Positions 37,291-48,949 are shown, counted from the first letter of the stretch. The stretch: DNA of 64,000 nucleotides from Trichobilharzia regenti (GCA_944472135.2 OX235268.1:12530589-12594588); one strand, 5' to 3'. Program-made: numbers and translations. Notes: generated from the sequence alone by a model not told the origin.

Positions 37291-37916
37291 TTAATCGATT
37301 GTACAGCTTCTGAGAATGAAATCGCCGAAAAGATATCTTTGCTGAACTTCGTGTTCTTTTCTTTCTAATGTCCATATGGGTTTTTTACACGCTCTGAAAA
37401 ACAACTTTTCTCATAGTGCTTATAATTATATCCTTGATATATGGTACATTGACTGCAATCTGATCGTCAATTAGTAACTCATAAAACTTGCATACCAAAT
37501 AATTGAGTTTCGGTGTAATATTAATAAGTAAACTAGACCAAAACGCACGAGAGACTAACCTGTATGCCTACGAGTTTTAAGTGCGTTTATATTAAGTAAT
37601 TTAGAAGTGATGGTATACTGTAAGGGATAAAAAAGAAAGTAATAGAGATTAACATTTTCTCCTAGGAGAATTTTGATTATTTTCAAGTAGTTCTAGTGTG
37701 GTGAGAGCTGGCTATTAGCCGAAATTGTTGAATAGTAATTTACGTCAATGTTTACGTCCTCACTAATGGTCGTGAGAAAGTATGAACAAAGATTGATTTA
37801 GCAATCAGCTGCAGCATTAGTTTGCGTAGGTGGATACAGTTAGCATATAGATGATCTCACATTCAAGAAACAGCCATCGAAAGATGAAAAATTGACTTTC
37901 ATTGGGAAACAATCAA
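37165..37916 (+). repeat. Left arm of a large inverted repeat
   Basis: Read inwards, this arm matches the reverse complement of 39022-40285. Shared landmarks are the block around CATATGGACATTAGAAAG (37359-37376 rc / 40069-40086), TCAAGGATATAATT (37420-37433 rc / 39587-39600), ACGATCAGATTGCAGTC and TACAGTATACCATCACTT-like sequence, and the LTR start at 37697. The arms differ by many substitutions and small gaps, so they are an old duplication and not two readings of one locus. The arm stops at the assembly gap. Confidence 0.8.
37697..37916 (+). repeat. LTR fragment, diverged member of the TGTGGTGAGAG family
   Basis: Starts TGTGGTGAGAGC after CTAG (37693-37696), the same start as the compact LTR element at 47-49 kb. 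It then diverges from that family and matches the LTR at 39022-39357 in reverse complement. It is cut at the assembly gap, missing roughly its last third. Confidence 0.7.
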
Positions 37917-37945
37917 NNNNNNNNNNNNNNNNNNNNNNNNNNNNN
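37917..37945. other. Assembly gap (29 N)
   Basis: A run of N at the inner end of the left inverted-repeat arm. True gap size is unknown, and long inverted repeats are a usual cause of such gaps. Confidence 1.
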
Positions 37946-38460
37946 GACGTTCCAAGAACCAGATACATCAGCGAGAGGATGACATAAAATGTCAGCAAAT
38001 GTATTCAGGACAACAGCCAGTGTGTTGCAATGTGTAACAATCCCTTGCTGTATTTGAAGTATATCATATTGTTTGATAAAAGTAGTAGCCTGTTTAAAAA
38101 AGGAAACAAGAGAACAAAGATGAAAATTAAGTATTAAGGGGCATTTCGTTCATGTTATTACTGAATATAAAACTTTTGAATGTGAAGCACAGGATCTTGA
38201 ACCATCAAATTTAACGCTCACTGATGTAATTATGTAAGAGCGAAATTAACCGGGTGGAGTTGGAGTATCAACGTACATACTTACAAAGTGTTATGATAAA
38301 CATATATCACTCACTTGAATGCAGTTGTTTGTCAATTCGTAACTAACACTTTTGGAAGGCCTTTACAATCTGCAGGTATCACGACAGATTATCATAGAAC
38401 AAGTGTGAAGGGAATTGGTAAGTCATGAAACTCATTTTCAATATTTCACGAATTGTTATA

Positions 38461-38700
38461 ATTCAGAGGACTGCTGGAAACCAGGGAGTGCTGGGCAGCT
38501 GTTTCATCCTAGTTTTGGATTCATTGGCAGTGCACAACCGCTGAGTTTCGAACACAGGACTTTCTGGTTTCAAAGTAGGCCTATGCTCCATTCTTTGGGA
38601 CTCGACATATATCTCATTAAGTCTATTTCTATCGATTCGTGATTTTAGCACGATCACTGGTTTTCAATGCATCTTTGACAGATATCAATCTCTTATCGAA
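38461..38700 (-). repeat. Hammerhead SINE-like repeat, decayed
   Basis: Minus-strand order: a B-box-like TGTGTTCGAAACTC, then CCAATGA in place of CTGATGA, a good stem II (ATCC AAAACTA GGAT), GAAAC, then AGCTGCCCAGCACTCCCTGG. Two changed core bases make it a likely inactive ribozyme. It lies in the spacer between the inverted-repeat arms and shares its core and end with the copies at 2590 and 32694. Confidence 0.6.
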
Positions 38701-39021
38701 CTTGTCATAAATTTCATTTTTAGTTTAACATTGAGAAATACTAGTTCACTCGGTTGATGATGAGAAAGTGGGGGCTTCGTACTAATTCCTCGGTCAGAAA
38801 AATGACTTACAATCATTGAAATAGGAAGAATTCTAAAAATGCCGTTAAGAAAGAGAAATTTATCGAAAATTCCACGAAACCTGGCTTACTACGTCAAGTG
38901 AAAATTCAGCATTAAAACCGTGCATCACGGATTATTCCATTGATGATTAGGTCACACGTAGTGTAGTTCTAACAACTCGCTGTCATTTCAAAGATTATTT
39001 TATTGATCTGTTTCGTTCTAG

Positions 39022-39357
39022 TGTAACAACAGACGACGAGGGCCAAGCAACAGATCGTTTATTAAGGAAATCAACACATTTATAGATTTACATGTACATT
39101 ATGATAGATTATTTAAGCAAACAAACACAGTCTCCTGATTGGTTGTCTCTCAGTGAAAGTCAATCTTTCATCTCTTTACGGGTGTTTTTTGAATGTCAGA
39201 TCATCTTTATGCTAACTGTATCCACCTACGCAAACTGTGATGTAGTTGATTGTTTAATCAGTCTTTGTTCATACTTTCTCACGACCAATATTGAGGACGT
39301 AAACATTGACGTAAAATACTAACCAAAATTTTTGGCTAACAGCTAGCTCTCGTCACA
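39022..39357 (-). repeat. Solo LTR with CTAG target-site duplication
   Basis: 336 bp, ends TGTAACAAC and GTCACA as read on the plus strand, flanked by CTAG at 39018-39021 and 39358-39361. The TGTAACAACAG end and the following GGGCCAAGCAACAGATCGTTT match the LTRs at 47.6 kb, so it is an older relative in minus orientation. No interior is attached. Confidence 0.78.
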
Positions 39358-39599
39358 CTAGAACTACTTGAAAATAATCAAAATTTCCAGGAGAAAATGT
39401 TGATCTTTCTTACTTTCTCTTTTATCCCTAACAGTATACCATCACTTTAAAATTCCTTAATATAAACGCACTTAACAACACGTAGCCATACAGGTTAGTC
39501 GCTCGTGCGTTTTCATCTAGTTTACACCGAAACTCAGTTTTATGAGTTGCTAATTGACGATCAGATTGCAGTCAATGTACCATATATCAAGGATATAAT

Positions 39600-40017
39600 T
39601 GATAGGATCCCACATATTTTGGTATCGACTGTTTAATCTTGCATATATGGTATGTTATCATTCCCACACATTTTGTTACTGACTGTCAACCTCGCACATA
39701 TGGTATATTATCATCTCTCACGCACTTTGTTATTGGCTATTAAGATCAATTATTTCAAATGCTGTTAGCTGTCCATATTGTTGTAAAATGTATAAATACC
39801 ATGGTTTTCTTTATCGTTGTTGCACTTCAATACACAGTCACAGTCCAGCCTTTGTCTTTTGATATTTGCGTGCTTTACTAAATCGGAAGGTACGACGAGC
39901 AGATAGGCAGATTAGTTCAGGCGCAGACAGAGCAAGGTGAAAACGTCTATCATTCAATACCCTACCGTTATAACAAATTGGCGACGGGGTTTACTTTAAT
40001 TTAGTGCAGTTATAACA
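39600..40017 (+). mobile_element. LTR of a second retrotransposon family with primer-binding site
   Basis: Runs from TGATAGGATCC to TTATAACA (39975), then TTGGCGACGGGG, a typical tRNA primer-binding-site type of sequence for Gypsy-like elements, then a short stretch and a second TTATAACA (40017). A TATAAATACC box is at about 39792. The left part has ~55 bp imperfect direct repeats (CACATATGGTATATTATCAT-like). Comparison with the other inverted-repeat arm shows the empty site GATATAATTATAAGC, giving a 3-4 bp duplication (AAT/AATT). It is probably a recombined or deleted remnant with one LTR and the leader. Confidence 0.65.
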
Positions 40018-40289
40018 AATTATAAGCAACTTGAGAAAATTTGTTTTTCAGAGCGTGGAAAACACCCATATGGACATTAGAAAGAAAAGAACACGAAGTT
40101 CAGCAAAGATATTTTTTCAGCGATTTCATTCTCAAAAGCTGTACGATCGCATTTATACAGATTATTTTACATGGATAAAATTCTTATTTGTTTAATCCCA
40201 CATAGTAACGAAGGTGATTATAATTTTCAACTTGGTATGAAAGTTTGAAGGTACGAATAAAGATTACAAGGGGCTTAGAGATACAACAG

Positions 40290-41040
40290 TATGTCATAAT
40301 TGAATGTATGACTTTTGCCTTCTGACATTTGCTAACAATGTTCAACCATAGTTGAATTATATGTGCAGTTCAAAATATAAACGCTTGTCGTTATGATCAA
40401 TATGAATGATACGCGTTTGTAGTAATCATTCAAACTAAACCAAATATATTCCTGTAATGTATCTTTTTGGAAGGATGTGCCTTCACTGGGAAGTATGTTC
40501 ATTTGCAAAGTATCTTGCATTTGAGGATCAAGAAGAGAAGCCGCTCCCTAATCCTAAGTGTGATACTTACTGAGTAGAGTAAACATCTGTGAACCCATTT
40601 TATGATATGAAAGACTCTACTTGATGAAAAACTTAATATGCCTGATATGTATATATATATTCCGTGTTAACGTTCAACTAGATATATCACAAAGTGAAAC
40701 GGTGTATTTTAACTGGGTGAAATAGCAAACGCAACTAAATATCCCTTTCTCTACAAACCAATTTTGATAAAAAATTATTTATCATGTTACATAATGCCAC
40801 AGTACTAGTGTCACATACACGTCGATAAAGTGTGTATACACAAGTAAGTAATTGATCTAAGCACAAAATGCCCATTTGATTACAACAGACAATTTACTTT
40901 CGTTTTGACACATGCGTTCTTTCAGGTCTCTATAGTGAGTTGTATATCAAATTGGAATCTGTTAATTCTATACTAGAAAGCTATAGTTGCTTCAATTCAT
41001 TATGGAATAATGCATCGTATTATTATTGTTTCTTTTAGTT
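40290..41040. other. Stretch without a supported gene
   Basis: AT-rich with no recognisable coding or repeat features. A short TATATATA run lies near 40650. Confidence 0.45.
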
Positions 41041-41049
41041 CTTAAAGGA

Positions 41050-43530
41050 ACATAGAGCTTTAGCCACACGTCTCCATTGCGTTCTGTTCACTGCAAGCGT
41101 TTTCAACTGGCTTCACGTCTGCCTAAATACTTACATCTGCTCTTGACATCACTTTCTCCATGTCACCCCGCACTGACGACCAACTCGCCACCTCCATTTA
41201 TATTCCACTCTAGTGATGGCCTATCTTGTGATGTGATCCACTCGATGGTTTGTTTTCACAGAGTATGGCCATTCTACCTCCATTTCGTACTGCTTATTTG
41301 CTGCTCAATCGGTTCCTGGTTGGTTCATTCATCGCCATAGATCTTTGTTGCTGATCTTTGGTGGCCATCTGCTCTTGGGTGGCATAGGGCGAAGACACCT
41401 GTTGATGAAGGTCTGTGGTTTGTTTGGGGTTCTATTCATGACGAGTAAACTCCCTGATCCGTATGGTAGCACTGACTTCGCATCGAACTTGAAAATCAAG
41501 ATCTTACTTCTTATAATTTGCTGAGTGCCGTTGACCTCCACACAGGCTTGATAGTAGTGAAAGCTTGCCTTGCTTTCCCGATCCTTGCCTTGATATCCTC
41601 GTCATTTCCGCTTGTAGTTCAAACGATGCATCCCAGGTCAGTAGGTAAAAAGGGTTGCCCATTTGTGCCGATTGTTGTCTGTTGTTGTCGCTGTTGCTGT
41701 TGGCCAGTAATCATCATCACCTACCCCTGTTTCCTCTTTGTTTCCTGCACGCCTATCTTCTATGGATACTTCTTCTGCCAACTCATTGGTTTTCATTTGC
41801 ATATCTTCCAGTTTGTAAGAAATCAGGCATATATAATCGACAAAGTCCAGATCTTCCAAGCTTTTGTGTGGGTCTATTTTATGACTGTTTCCTGGCTGTT
41901 CGCTGTCTGTTGCATAATTCAGTCTACCACAATCAGGTAAAACACTGGAGACAGTGAGCACCCCGCTTGTCTTAATCTCGTTTTTACTTCGAAGGACTCC
42001 GCGAGTTTCCTATTGTGGATTACTTGGTACGCAGCATTGTCGTACAACTGTTGGATGAGATGTATACTTGTTGGAGGCACCTCGTAGTAGCGAAGTAGCT
42101 ACTAATTCAACTCTCGATCTACGCTGCAGTATCAAAGGCCTATTCAAAGTCACTGAAGTTGAAATAGAGAAGTGAATCGATCTCTGTTAAACGTTGATCC
42201 GGAGTGCTGCGATTTGGTCAGTCTATTCCGGTTGGAGTTATTCACCCGAGGCTTGTTTGAGTCTCTAGGATGATGCGGCTTAGTATTTTGCTTAGGATGG
42301 ACAGAAACATGATGTCGCGCCAGTTCTTGCATTTACTTAAGTTTCCTTTCCTTGTCAATTTGAATAAGTAGCCTTTCTTACAATCCGAAGATATGTTTCT
42401 GCCTTTCCATACTTTCTCCACTAGTGTTGTCATCAAGGTCGCTGATGTCTCTAGGTCCATTCTTAATGCTTCGGCGGGGATTCCGTGTAGTCCTGCTGCT
42501 TTTCCAGCTCTTAGTTTTTTTCGTGCTGTCAGGATTACTGCTTTCGTCGAAGGGTTAGTAGTTCTGCTTCCGCTGTTAGTATTGTTGAGCGGGTTGTTAG
42601 TGGCGGTCGATTCAAAAGTCTTTTGAAGTTTTCAGCCTAGTTTCACCTTTACTCCACCTATTTGGTGATTGGCTCTCCATTGTTTTGCCACACTGAGTCA
42701 ATTTGTGTTGAACGTTTCCTTAATAGGAGCTTAGTTGTGTTGGTAGTGTTTTGTGATGTCTCTTTTGCCGAAGCTTAATCGGCTTAACTTTCCATTTTCT
42801 TTTGTCATTCGTGGCACTCTTCCTTACTTTTTTGTTCAGTGTATCGTAGCTTGCATTCAACTTCTATATGGTTGGTCGTCTGTACATTAGATAATTTTTA
42901 TGTCACTATCTTTCTCTCTTCTATTAGTGTCCATGTGCCTGTAGCGAGCCACTGTATGTCCTGTCGATTCTTTCTGCCTAGAACTTCCATGCACTTTTGA
43001 CCCCACACCGTTTTCATGCTTTTCCAGTGCTTAGCAATGCTGGTCCCTTCACTGGTGTTGATTTGTGTCTCCAACGTTTCTTTATGATTGTGGTAAGGAT
43101 ATCCTTTGTGGCCTGATCCTTCAGTTTTTGAGTATTGAACTTGGCTTGTAATCTATCTACAGCTCATGTTTCTTCGGAAGTTTTTATTTGATTTGGGGTG
43201 TTCTATGGACGAGATAGCAGTCTGAGCCTGTGTTTGCTCCTCTTCTTACTTCTGTGCCCAGTAAGCTGCTTTTTCACTTCCTTGAGCAGCATTGAGATGA
43301 AGTCAATTTGGCTTTTGGTTTGCTTGTCTGGTGACACCTATGTAGCCTTGTGGATATCCTTGTGTTTGTACACGTCCCCACCAATCACTAGTTCATTGAA
43401 GGCGCAGAAAACGACGGAGAATTCTTCATTTCCCCGAGAGCTTCTTTACCAATGATGAGTTCTCTTCCTGTGTTGTCTGGCCCCAGTTTGGTGTTCATGT
43501 CCCCCATTAGTATTTTTAATCCTTCGTAGG
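41050..43530 (-). mobile_element. RTE-clade (SR2-like) LINE, decayed
   Basis: The minus strand keeps an ordered RTE protein through many stops and frameshifts. The endonuclease end comes first (GDMNTKLGPDNTGRELIIGK at about 43440-43510, then NELVIGGDVYKHKDIHKAT). Reverse transcriptase follows: KKGYLFKLTRKGNLSKCKNW at 42242-42460, IHLIQQLYDNAAYQVIHN and LAESFEVKTRLRQAGCSLSP near 42000-42100, and LDFVDYICL, the damaged FADD box, near 41840. The C-terminal region with KPQTFINRCLRPM ends near 41329. The segment is visibly more GC-rich than its surroundings. The 5' part of the endonuclease is missing. Inactive. Confidence 0.85.
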
Positions 43531-44130
43531 GCAAAGTGAATTTTTAATTCAGTGAGATATAGAAATAAAGGACCTTATATTCTAGATTATTTGTTTTTAT
43601 TTGCTATATTTCTCGAAATGTATGGTTTATTATCCTGTAATTCAGAACGATGCGTCCGTTTAAGTGTTTCGTCATAGAGTATTGCACATGCAACTGCATA
43701 TCTGTTTTTTTCTCTCTGCCATATTATCTACCACTGAATCACACGTATAAATTTCGCATTCTTCCATCATCCAGTACGTTGTTAGTTCGCAAATAATATA
43801 AAACATCGATCAATCTACGAAATTTACTTTCAGTCAGTCATCTGCACACCACGAGGAAGAGCACTCAGCTAAATAACAGATGTAAAGACTAAAAGTATGA
43901 TTGAATAGCAGAGAAGGCGAATGAATACAGTCCATAAAATAATGATGGTTCCATCGAAAACGTTTACTGCGCATAAAGTATACGTAAGACAGAAGAACTG
44001 CAAATTTATACCTCAAACACTGAGTTTAGAAAGAAGCTTCTATTTTAAATCCTTCTCTTGAATGACATGGGGTAAATTTTTTCTTAAACCCTTGTTGAAT
44101 AATGTATAAAATTAACGAGGATTTTACGTG
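43531..44130. other. Stretch without a supported gene
   Basis: AT-rich, no recognisable features. Confidence 0.4.
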
Positions 44131-44134
44131 AGAG

Positions 44135-44500
44135 TCAGAATGCTTCAATTGATGAAGACACAATCCGCCTGTTCATTATCTCAATAGGTTGAATTGTTAC
44201 TGCATAGCGTAGTGAATGCGATTGAGACGACTGGGACAGATAAACAGCTGCATGAATTCTGACATCGAAAAAAGAGTTATTTTGTTTGCATATCAAAGGG
44301 GTGGTTACTAAGATTAGGCCATCAATTTTGCAAGTGACGGTTCGATTCTTCAGATTCTGCCGCCCGAAGACTGACAAACGTGAAAATGTTTTAACTTTTG
44401 ACTTTGAGTTCATAGTGTATACACGTTTGAAGCAACACTGCAGAGTTAACTGAGCCGTGAAAATCGTAAAAATCATATCACCTATGTTATAGTAATTCAT
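44135..44500 (-). CDS. Candidate coding exon, unknown protein
   Basis: A minus-strand frame open for 121 codons, among the longest non-transposon frames here, with balanced composition in its second half, for example FGRQNLKNRTVTCKIDGLI, NNSFFDVRIHAAVYLSQS and TIQPIEIMNRRIVSSS. Acceptor-like TTCACGGCTCAG and TTTGTCAG sites lie inside, so the real exon may start near 44450 or 44370. It ends TGA without a close AATAAA. No family recognised. Confidence 0.38.
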   Translation of the reverse strand: MNYYNIGDMIFTIFTAQLTLQCCFKRVYTMNSKSKVKTFSRLSVFGRQNLKNRTVTCKIDGLILVTTPLICKQNNSFFDVRIHAAVYLSQSSQSHSLRYAVTIQPIEIMNRRIVSSSIEAF

Positions 44501-44599
44501 TTCTTAACTCAAAGTACATTTGAAATCACGTGATCTGTTTATTTTGCCTGTTTATTGTGAATGCAAATCAGTTGAATTGTAAGGCTTCAAGCATGCATG

Positions 44600-47553
44600 G
44601 GGATAATACACATATCCATGTGACCTTGTACATATATAAATATATATAAATGTACATATAATCGGACGATCACAATATTGAATATTATATAAGCATAGTT
44701 TTTGTGCTATTAAGATAAGTATTTGAAAAAAATTAGATGTGTTTGCACACTTGTACCGTGATTCCAAAGAAAATGCATTTTAAGATGTAGGTGATACCTA
44801 AATATTTCAGATGTTACACAGAAAAATGGTGAGTTTTTTGAATGATATCTAACAATTATTTTGAAAATTATTTCGGTGATTCTTGACATTGAAGACAACC
44901 AATAATTTGCCTGGTAGTATCATTATTACCAGTGATAAGGCTCAGCCTTAACTTAACCCACCAGAATGAACTAGTTTGTTAGTCAATTCACGCGACGATG
45001 CCTATTATGGTAATAAGATACCAAAATGATGATAAAAATTTACCTTTATACTATCTTTTCCAAAAATACTGATATCGAAGTTATCTGGCCTCTGTTTGGC
45101 ATATTCATGGGAATACAATGTATCGCAACAGTAAAATCATTTTTGTGCTGATAAGTGTTATTGATACAAGAATGATGCAGGCAAAATTGCACGTTATACG
45201 CATGAGTGTATTTCTAGTCACTTCATTTATTCATTCAGTTCGACATGATTGAAAACTGGTGTATTCTGACGTACACTCTATAGAAAGGCAGTCTGGAGCA
45301 TAGTTGCATATTAATTGAGAAGTAAGACTGATAAGATTTGCTTTCAGCTGAAACGATCAGCCACATTGACTATGGGTATACTTTGATCACATCCGGTGGA
45401 AATCCACTGTTGAAGGGCTCGCACAGCCCTATAAGGGTTGGTATTTGATTAAGTGATCAGTTCTACGAACTGTCACCTCTTTTCAATAGCATTAACTGAA
45501 TGAAATGCGTAACCTAACTTTTCATCGTGTGGATGTTCCACCAAACTTGAATGTCCTGTGGATTTCAACAGTTGAAGAGATGCCATAACGAGCCATTCCA
45601 TTATAAAGAATTTTTAGTTAGTTCGCAACCGATGACATTCTTTCGAAGGTTTTTGCCTGCTTCACACCGTATTATATTTTGCAAGGATAAGGTTCCGATA
45701 ATCGTTGTTATCTTCAGTCTGCAAAATTTGTTTTTGAATAGTTTTAAGAGGTCATCTCAAATTTGACATCGCTAATGATTTCTTGGATTAAAGGATATAG
45801 TTTTTTTATTATTTAATTTAACCCCCAGAATAATCTTTGTTTATAATTAGGAACATAATCTCTTTTGTAATCACTCGCCTAATGCACAGTTTACTTTCAC
45901 CAATGACACTATCTGTTCACTTTGCTTTCTGCATCACAGCTACTTCGGAGACAGTTTTCACTAGGCTGTTAAAGTGGCCATACTTAGCAATCTGATGAAC
46001 TCGAAGCGCTTTCATCAGACATCACATTACTGTCTTGGTTGACAATAATCATTTGAGATCAGTCATCCTGCAGCTAAAAAGTTGAGAAACGAAAGCGGTA
46101 GTAAATTTGAATAATACATGCTTATAAAGTCTACAATGTGGACAGTGACTTTCCTGCGTAGCAGTGGCGGGCAATCCTTCAAACTCTGTGATAAAGTTTC
46201 CCATTCGGGTCAACAAGAATGCAGTCAAACCTTATCTACTTTACTGACTTTTAGCCATGAAAAATGGAGAGTTGAGTTTAAGGCTAGCAGCAAAGAAATA
46301 TGATTAACAAACGTTTGTGGGTCTCTCAGGATTATGCATTATTAAGTATCGGATCCAACACCCTAATTCTGTTCGGAAACCATGTCTAGAATTGGAGTGA
46401 AATGATATGTGGACAAGTCTTGGAAACTGCATTTTTATTTATTTGTGCTTCACTTGTTACAAAACAACAGAATGGCTACATTAAACAACAGGGTGCATTC
46501 TTTAAACGCATGTCGTACTGCTTCAATGTGTTTTGTTTCCTTTCTCACAGTTCTTTTTCCCTTATTTCAATTTTGTCAACATGCATTTATGTATTCATTC
46601 AGCTAAAATGAGTAAGTTAACGTTTCAAAATGAGCTGCCTTAAAATGCACGCCGTGATGCATATAAATGACGACTAAATTCAAGAAAATGAAAAGATTAC
46701 TACAAATTCTCACAAATGCAACCACATAGAGATCTATGATATACGTATAAAACTTGAGCACTGTGGTGGAGTTTAATTCCACTATCAACAAAATTTTATT
46801 TTGATAAATCCACTGACAGGTATTAATAAAACCGCAGTCAATCCGGAAAATCTTGCGTTTAAACTTGAATTTGCGCAGTATGCATCAGATTCTGTCTTTA
46901 TGTAACCTCAGAGCATAATAATAATAATTTCTATTTCTCAGCTCATTCTCTTTCCAGCATATTCTGTTTAGTTCATCTCAAAATACATTTCACAAATTAA
47001 ACGTTTGGATGAAGTGAAATCCAGTCTCATTTCTTGAAAAATAGTCATTTTACAAAAATAAGTGTCATCTAGACGCGAAATTTTCGCCTAGTAAACACTA
47101 AGATCCTGTTATTTATTCCACATCTTCATTCTTGCCTTGTTTAACATTCCTCTTGAATTTTAAAAAGTAGAACTTCCCACATATTTACACTTTTCACCAG
47201 GAGAAATACGTATGCGAAACATATTTTTAATTAATATTTATCTCGAAATAGAATTACCAAGTATAACGATGGCGTTAGACACTGCATCTAGCAAAATACT
47301 TCACATCACCTAATCATGCCACCGACTCATCAACAAATATTGCACACTAATAAAGTGAAGGCCACTGTCTCGAATAATGTAGTGGCTTTATTGACATTTT
47401 GAATTTGCTAAAACTTTATACAAACTGGAATAAATTGACACTTAGCGTAATGATTACTCAGTTAACATGCTTGATAACTAGCTATCAATTGACCAAAATC
47501 ATTTAACAATATAAACATGTGTTTATGAATCTCCTAGTTACGCATTATCATAT
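44600..47553. other. Stretch without a supported gene
   Basis: AT-rich with a short TA/ATAT microsatellite-like run near 44630-44660. Frames at 45551, 46118, 46402 and 46603 have no splice or protein support. Confidence 0.4.
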
Positions 47554-47835
47554 TGTAACAACAGTAGACAAGGGCCAGGCAACAGATCGTTTTATTATGA
47601 AAATCAACACGTATTTATACATATTTCACATACATTATTATAGACAGGCGCAGTCGTCTGATTGGTTGTTTATCAGAAGTTAGGCAGACAAACGCAGGCT
47701 TCTGATTGGTTGTTTCGGGATTCCTCGACAAATAGAGTTCTCTATCTGCGAATCATATTTTGCCACGTTAACTTTGCTGTGATTGGTTGTTGAATCAGCC
47801 TTGCTCATATTTTCTCACGGCCTGCTCTCACCACA
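47554..47835 (-). repeat. LTR 1 of the tandem array
   Basis: 282 bp. On the minus strand it holds three AACCAATCA (CCAAT-type) boxes in its first part, TATAAATA (rc of 47612-47619), then AATAAA (rc of 47591-47596), the normal U3-R order. This fixes the element on the minus strand. Confidence 0.85.
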
Positions 47836-48233
47836 CTCGTCCCCCCGTCAAATACGTGCGACTGAAGTCGGCTTGATCTACTTGGTGCAGGCGTCATCGT
47901 TGGCTTGTCTCGCTGTATCCATTTCTGGAGCTCGCTGACGTTCACGCGCCTCTCATTGTTCGTCATTGCGATTTTGTCCGCGTAATCCCATCTCGAAGTG
48001 ACCATATGTGGTCCTTCCCACTTTGGAAACTGTTTGCCTGACCCTGTCGAACATTCGTCAGTATTTCGTCTGACACTTTCATATGCTGCTTTCACCCGAC
48101 CTCCCAGCAGCGTCCCAAGTAGCAGCTCCATCGCTGACAGATCTTGAACGCCACTCAACTGCGCAGAAGCCTTGAAGTCCTGCCCGAAGATCCATATGTC
48201 TCCATCAAAACCAGCAGGGCATAGGCTTTCCAT
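47805..48233 (-). CDS. Fused Gag-start/integrase-end ORF, copy 1
   Basis: From the first ATG in the interior (MESLCPAGFDG) 142 codons stay open to a stop inside the 3' LTR. The N-terminal half (IFGQDFKASAQLSG, MELLLGTLLGGRVKAAYES) looks like the start of a Gag. The second half (QFPKWEGPHMVTSRW, NERRVNVSELQKWIQ) looks like the end of a Gypsy-type integrase (GPY-like motif). The join suggests one in-frame deletion removing almost all of gag-pol. The frame is also open upstream into the LTR to 48326. No catalytic domain remains. The domain assignment is inference from motif style. Confidence 0.6.
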   Translation of the reverse strand: MESLCPAGFDGDIWIFGQDFKASAQLSGVQDLSAMELLLGTLLGGRVKAAYESVRRNTDECSTGSGKQFPKWEGPHMVTSRWDYADKIAMTNNERRVNVSELQKWIQRDKPTMTPAPSRSSRLQSHVFDGGTSVVRAGREKI

Positions 48234-48257
48234 TTGTCGGTAGGCAGCGACACCAAA

Positions 48258-48527
48258 TGTAACAACAGAAGACAAGGGCCAGGCAACAGATCGTTTTATT
48301 ATGAAAATCAACACGTATTTATACATATTTCACATACATTATTATAGACAGGCGCAGTCGTCTGATTGGTTGTTTAGGCAGACAAACGCAGGCTTCTGAT
48401 TGGTTGTTTCGGGATTCCTCGACAAATAGAGTTCTCTCTGCGAATCATATTTTGTCACGTTAACTTTGCTGTGGTTGGTTGTTGAATCAGCCTTGCTCAT
48501 ATTTTCTCACGGCCTGCTCTCATCACA
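48258..48527 (-). repeat. LTR 2 of the tandem array
   Basis: 270 bp, nearly identical to LTR 1 but lacking about ten bases after the second GATTGGTTGTT box and two bases at CTCTCTGCG. It serves both copies as a shared LTR. Confidence 0.85.
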
Positions 48528-48925
48528 CTCGTCCCCCCGTCAAATACGTGCGACTGAAGTCGGCTTGATCTACTTGGTGCAGGCGTCATCGTTGGCTTGT
48601 CTCGCTGTATCCATTTCTGGAGCTCGCTGACGTTCACGCGCCTCTCATTGTTCGTCATTGCGATTTTGTCCGCGTAATCCCATCTCGAAGTGACCATATG
48701 TGGTCCTTCCCACTTTGGAAACTGTTTGCCTGACCCTGTCGAACATTCGTCAGTATTTCGTCTGACACTTTCATATGCTGCTTTCACCCGACCTCCCAGC
48801 AGCGTCCCAAGTAGCAGCTCCATCGCTGACAGATCTTGAACGCCACTCAACTGCGCAGAAGCCTTGAAGTCCTGCCCGAAGATCCATATGTCTCCATCAA
48901 AAACAGCAGGGCATAGGCTTTCCAT
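48497..48925 (-). CDS. Fused Gag-start/integrase-end ORF, copy 2
   Basis: Same ORF as at 47805-48233, 692 bases away. It differs in one residue near the start (PAV for PAG) and one in the stretch read from the LTR (SVM for SVV). Both copies are free of stops, so the tandem duplication is recent or the frame has been kept. Confidence 0.6.
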   Translation of the reverse strand: MESLCPAVFDGDIWIFGQDFKASAQLSGVQDLSAMELLLGTLLGGRVKAAYESVRRNTDECSTGSGKQFPKWEGPHMVTSRWDYADKIAMTNNERRVNVSELQKWIQRDKPTMTPAPSRSSRLQSHVFDGGTSVMRAGREKI

Positions 48926-48949
48926 TTGTCGGTAGGCAGCGACACCAAA

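Larger units (their letters stand above)
39022..40285 (-). repeat. Right arm of the large inverted repeat
   Basis: Matches the left arm (37165-37916) in reverse complement, interrupted only by a ~417 bp insertion at 39601-40017. Similarity fades beyond CTTAGAGATA at about 40285. A minus-strand 67-codon frame in the left arm (37172-37375) corresponds to 40070-40270 here, where it is broken, so it is unlikely to be a working gene. Confidence 0.8.

Noticed and set aside
41090..41200. Similarity between the exon at 3921-4096 and the 3' part of the RTE element
   Set aside because: Only a weak match around CTCCATGTCAC was seen; the reading frames and the rest do not correspond.
41518..41957. Plus-strand frames of 100 and 140 codons
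   Set aside because: They are shadows of the RTE reverse transcriptase on the minus strand and show no protein pattern of their own.
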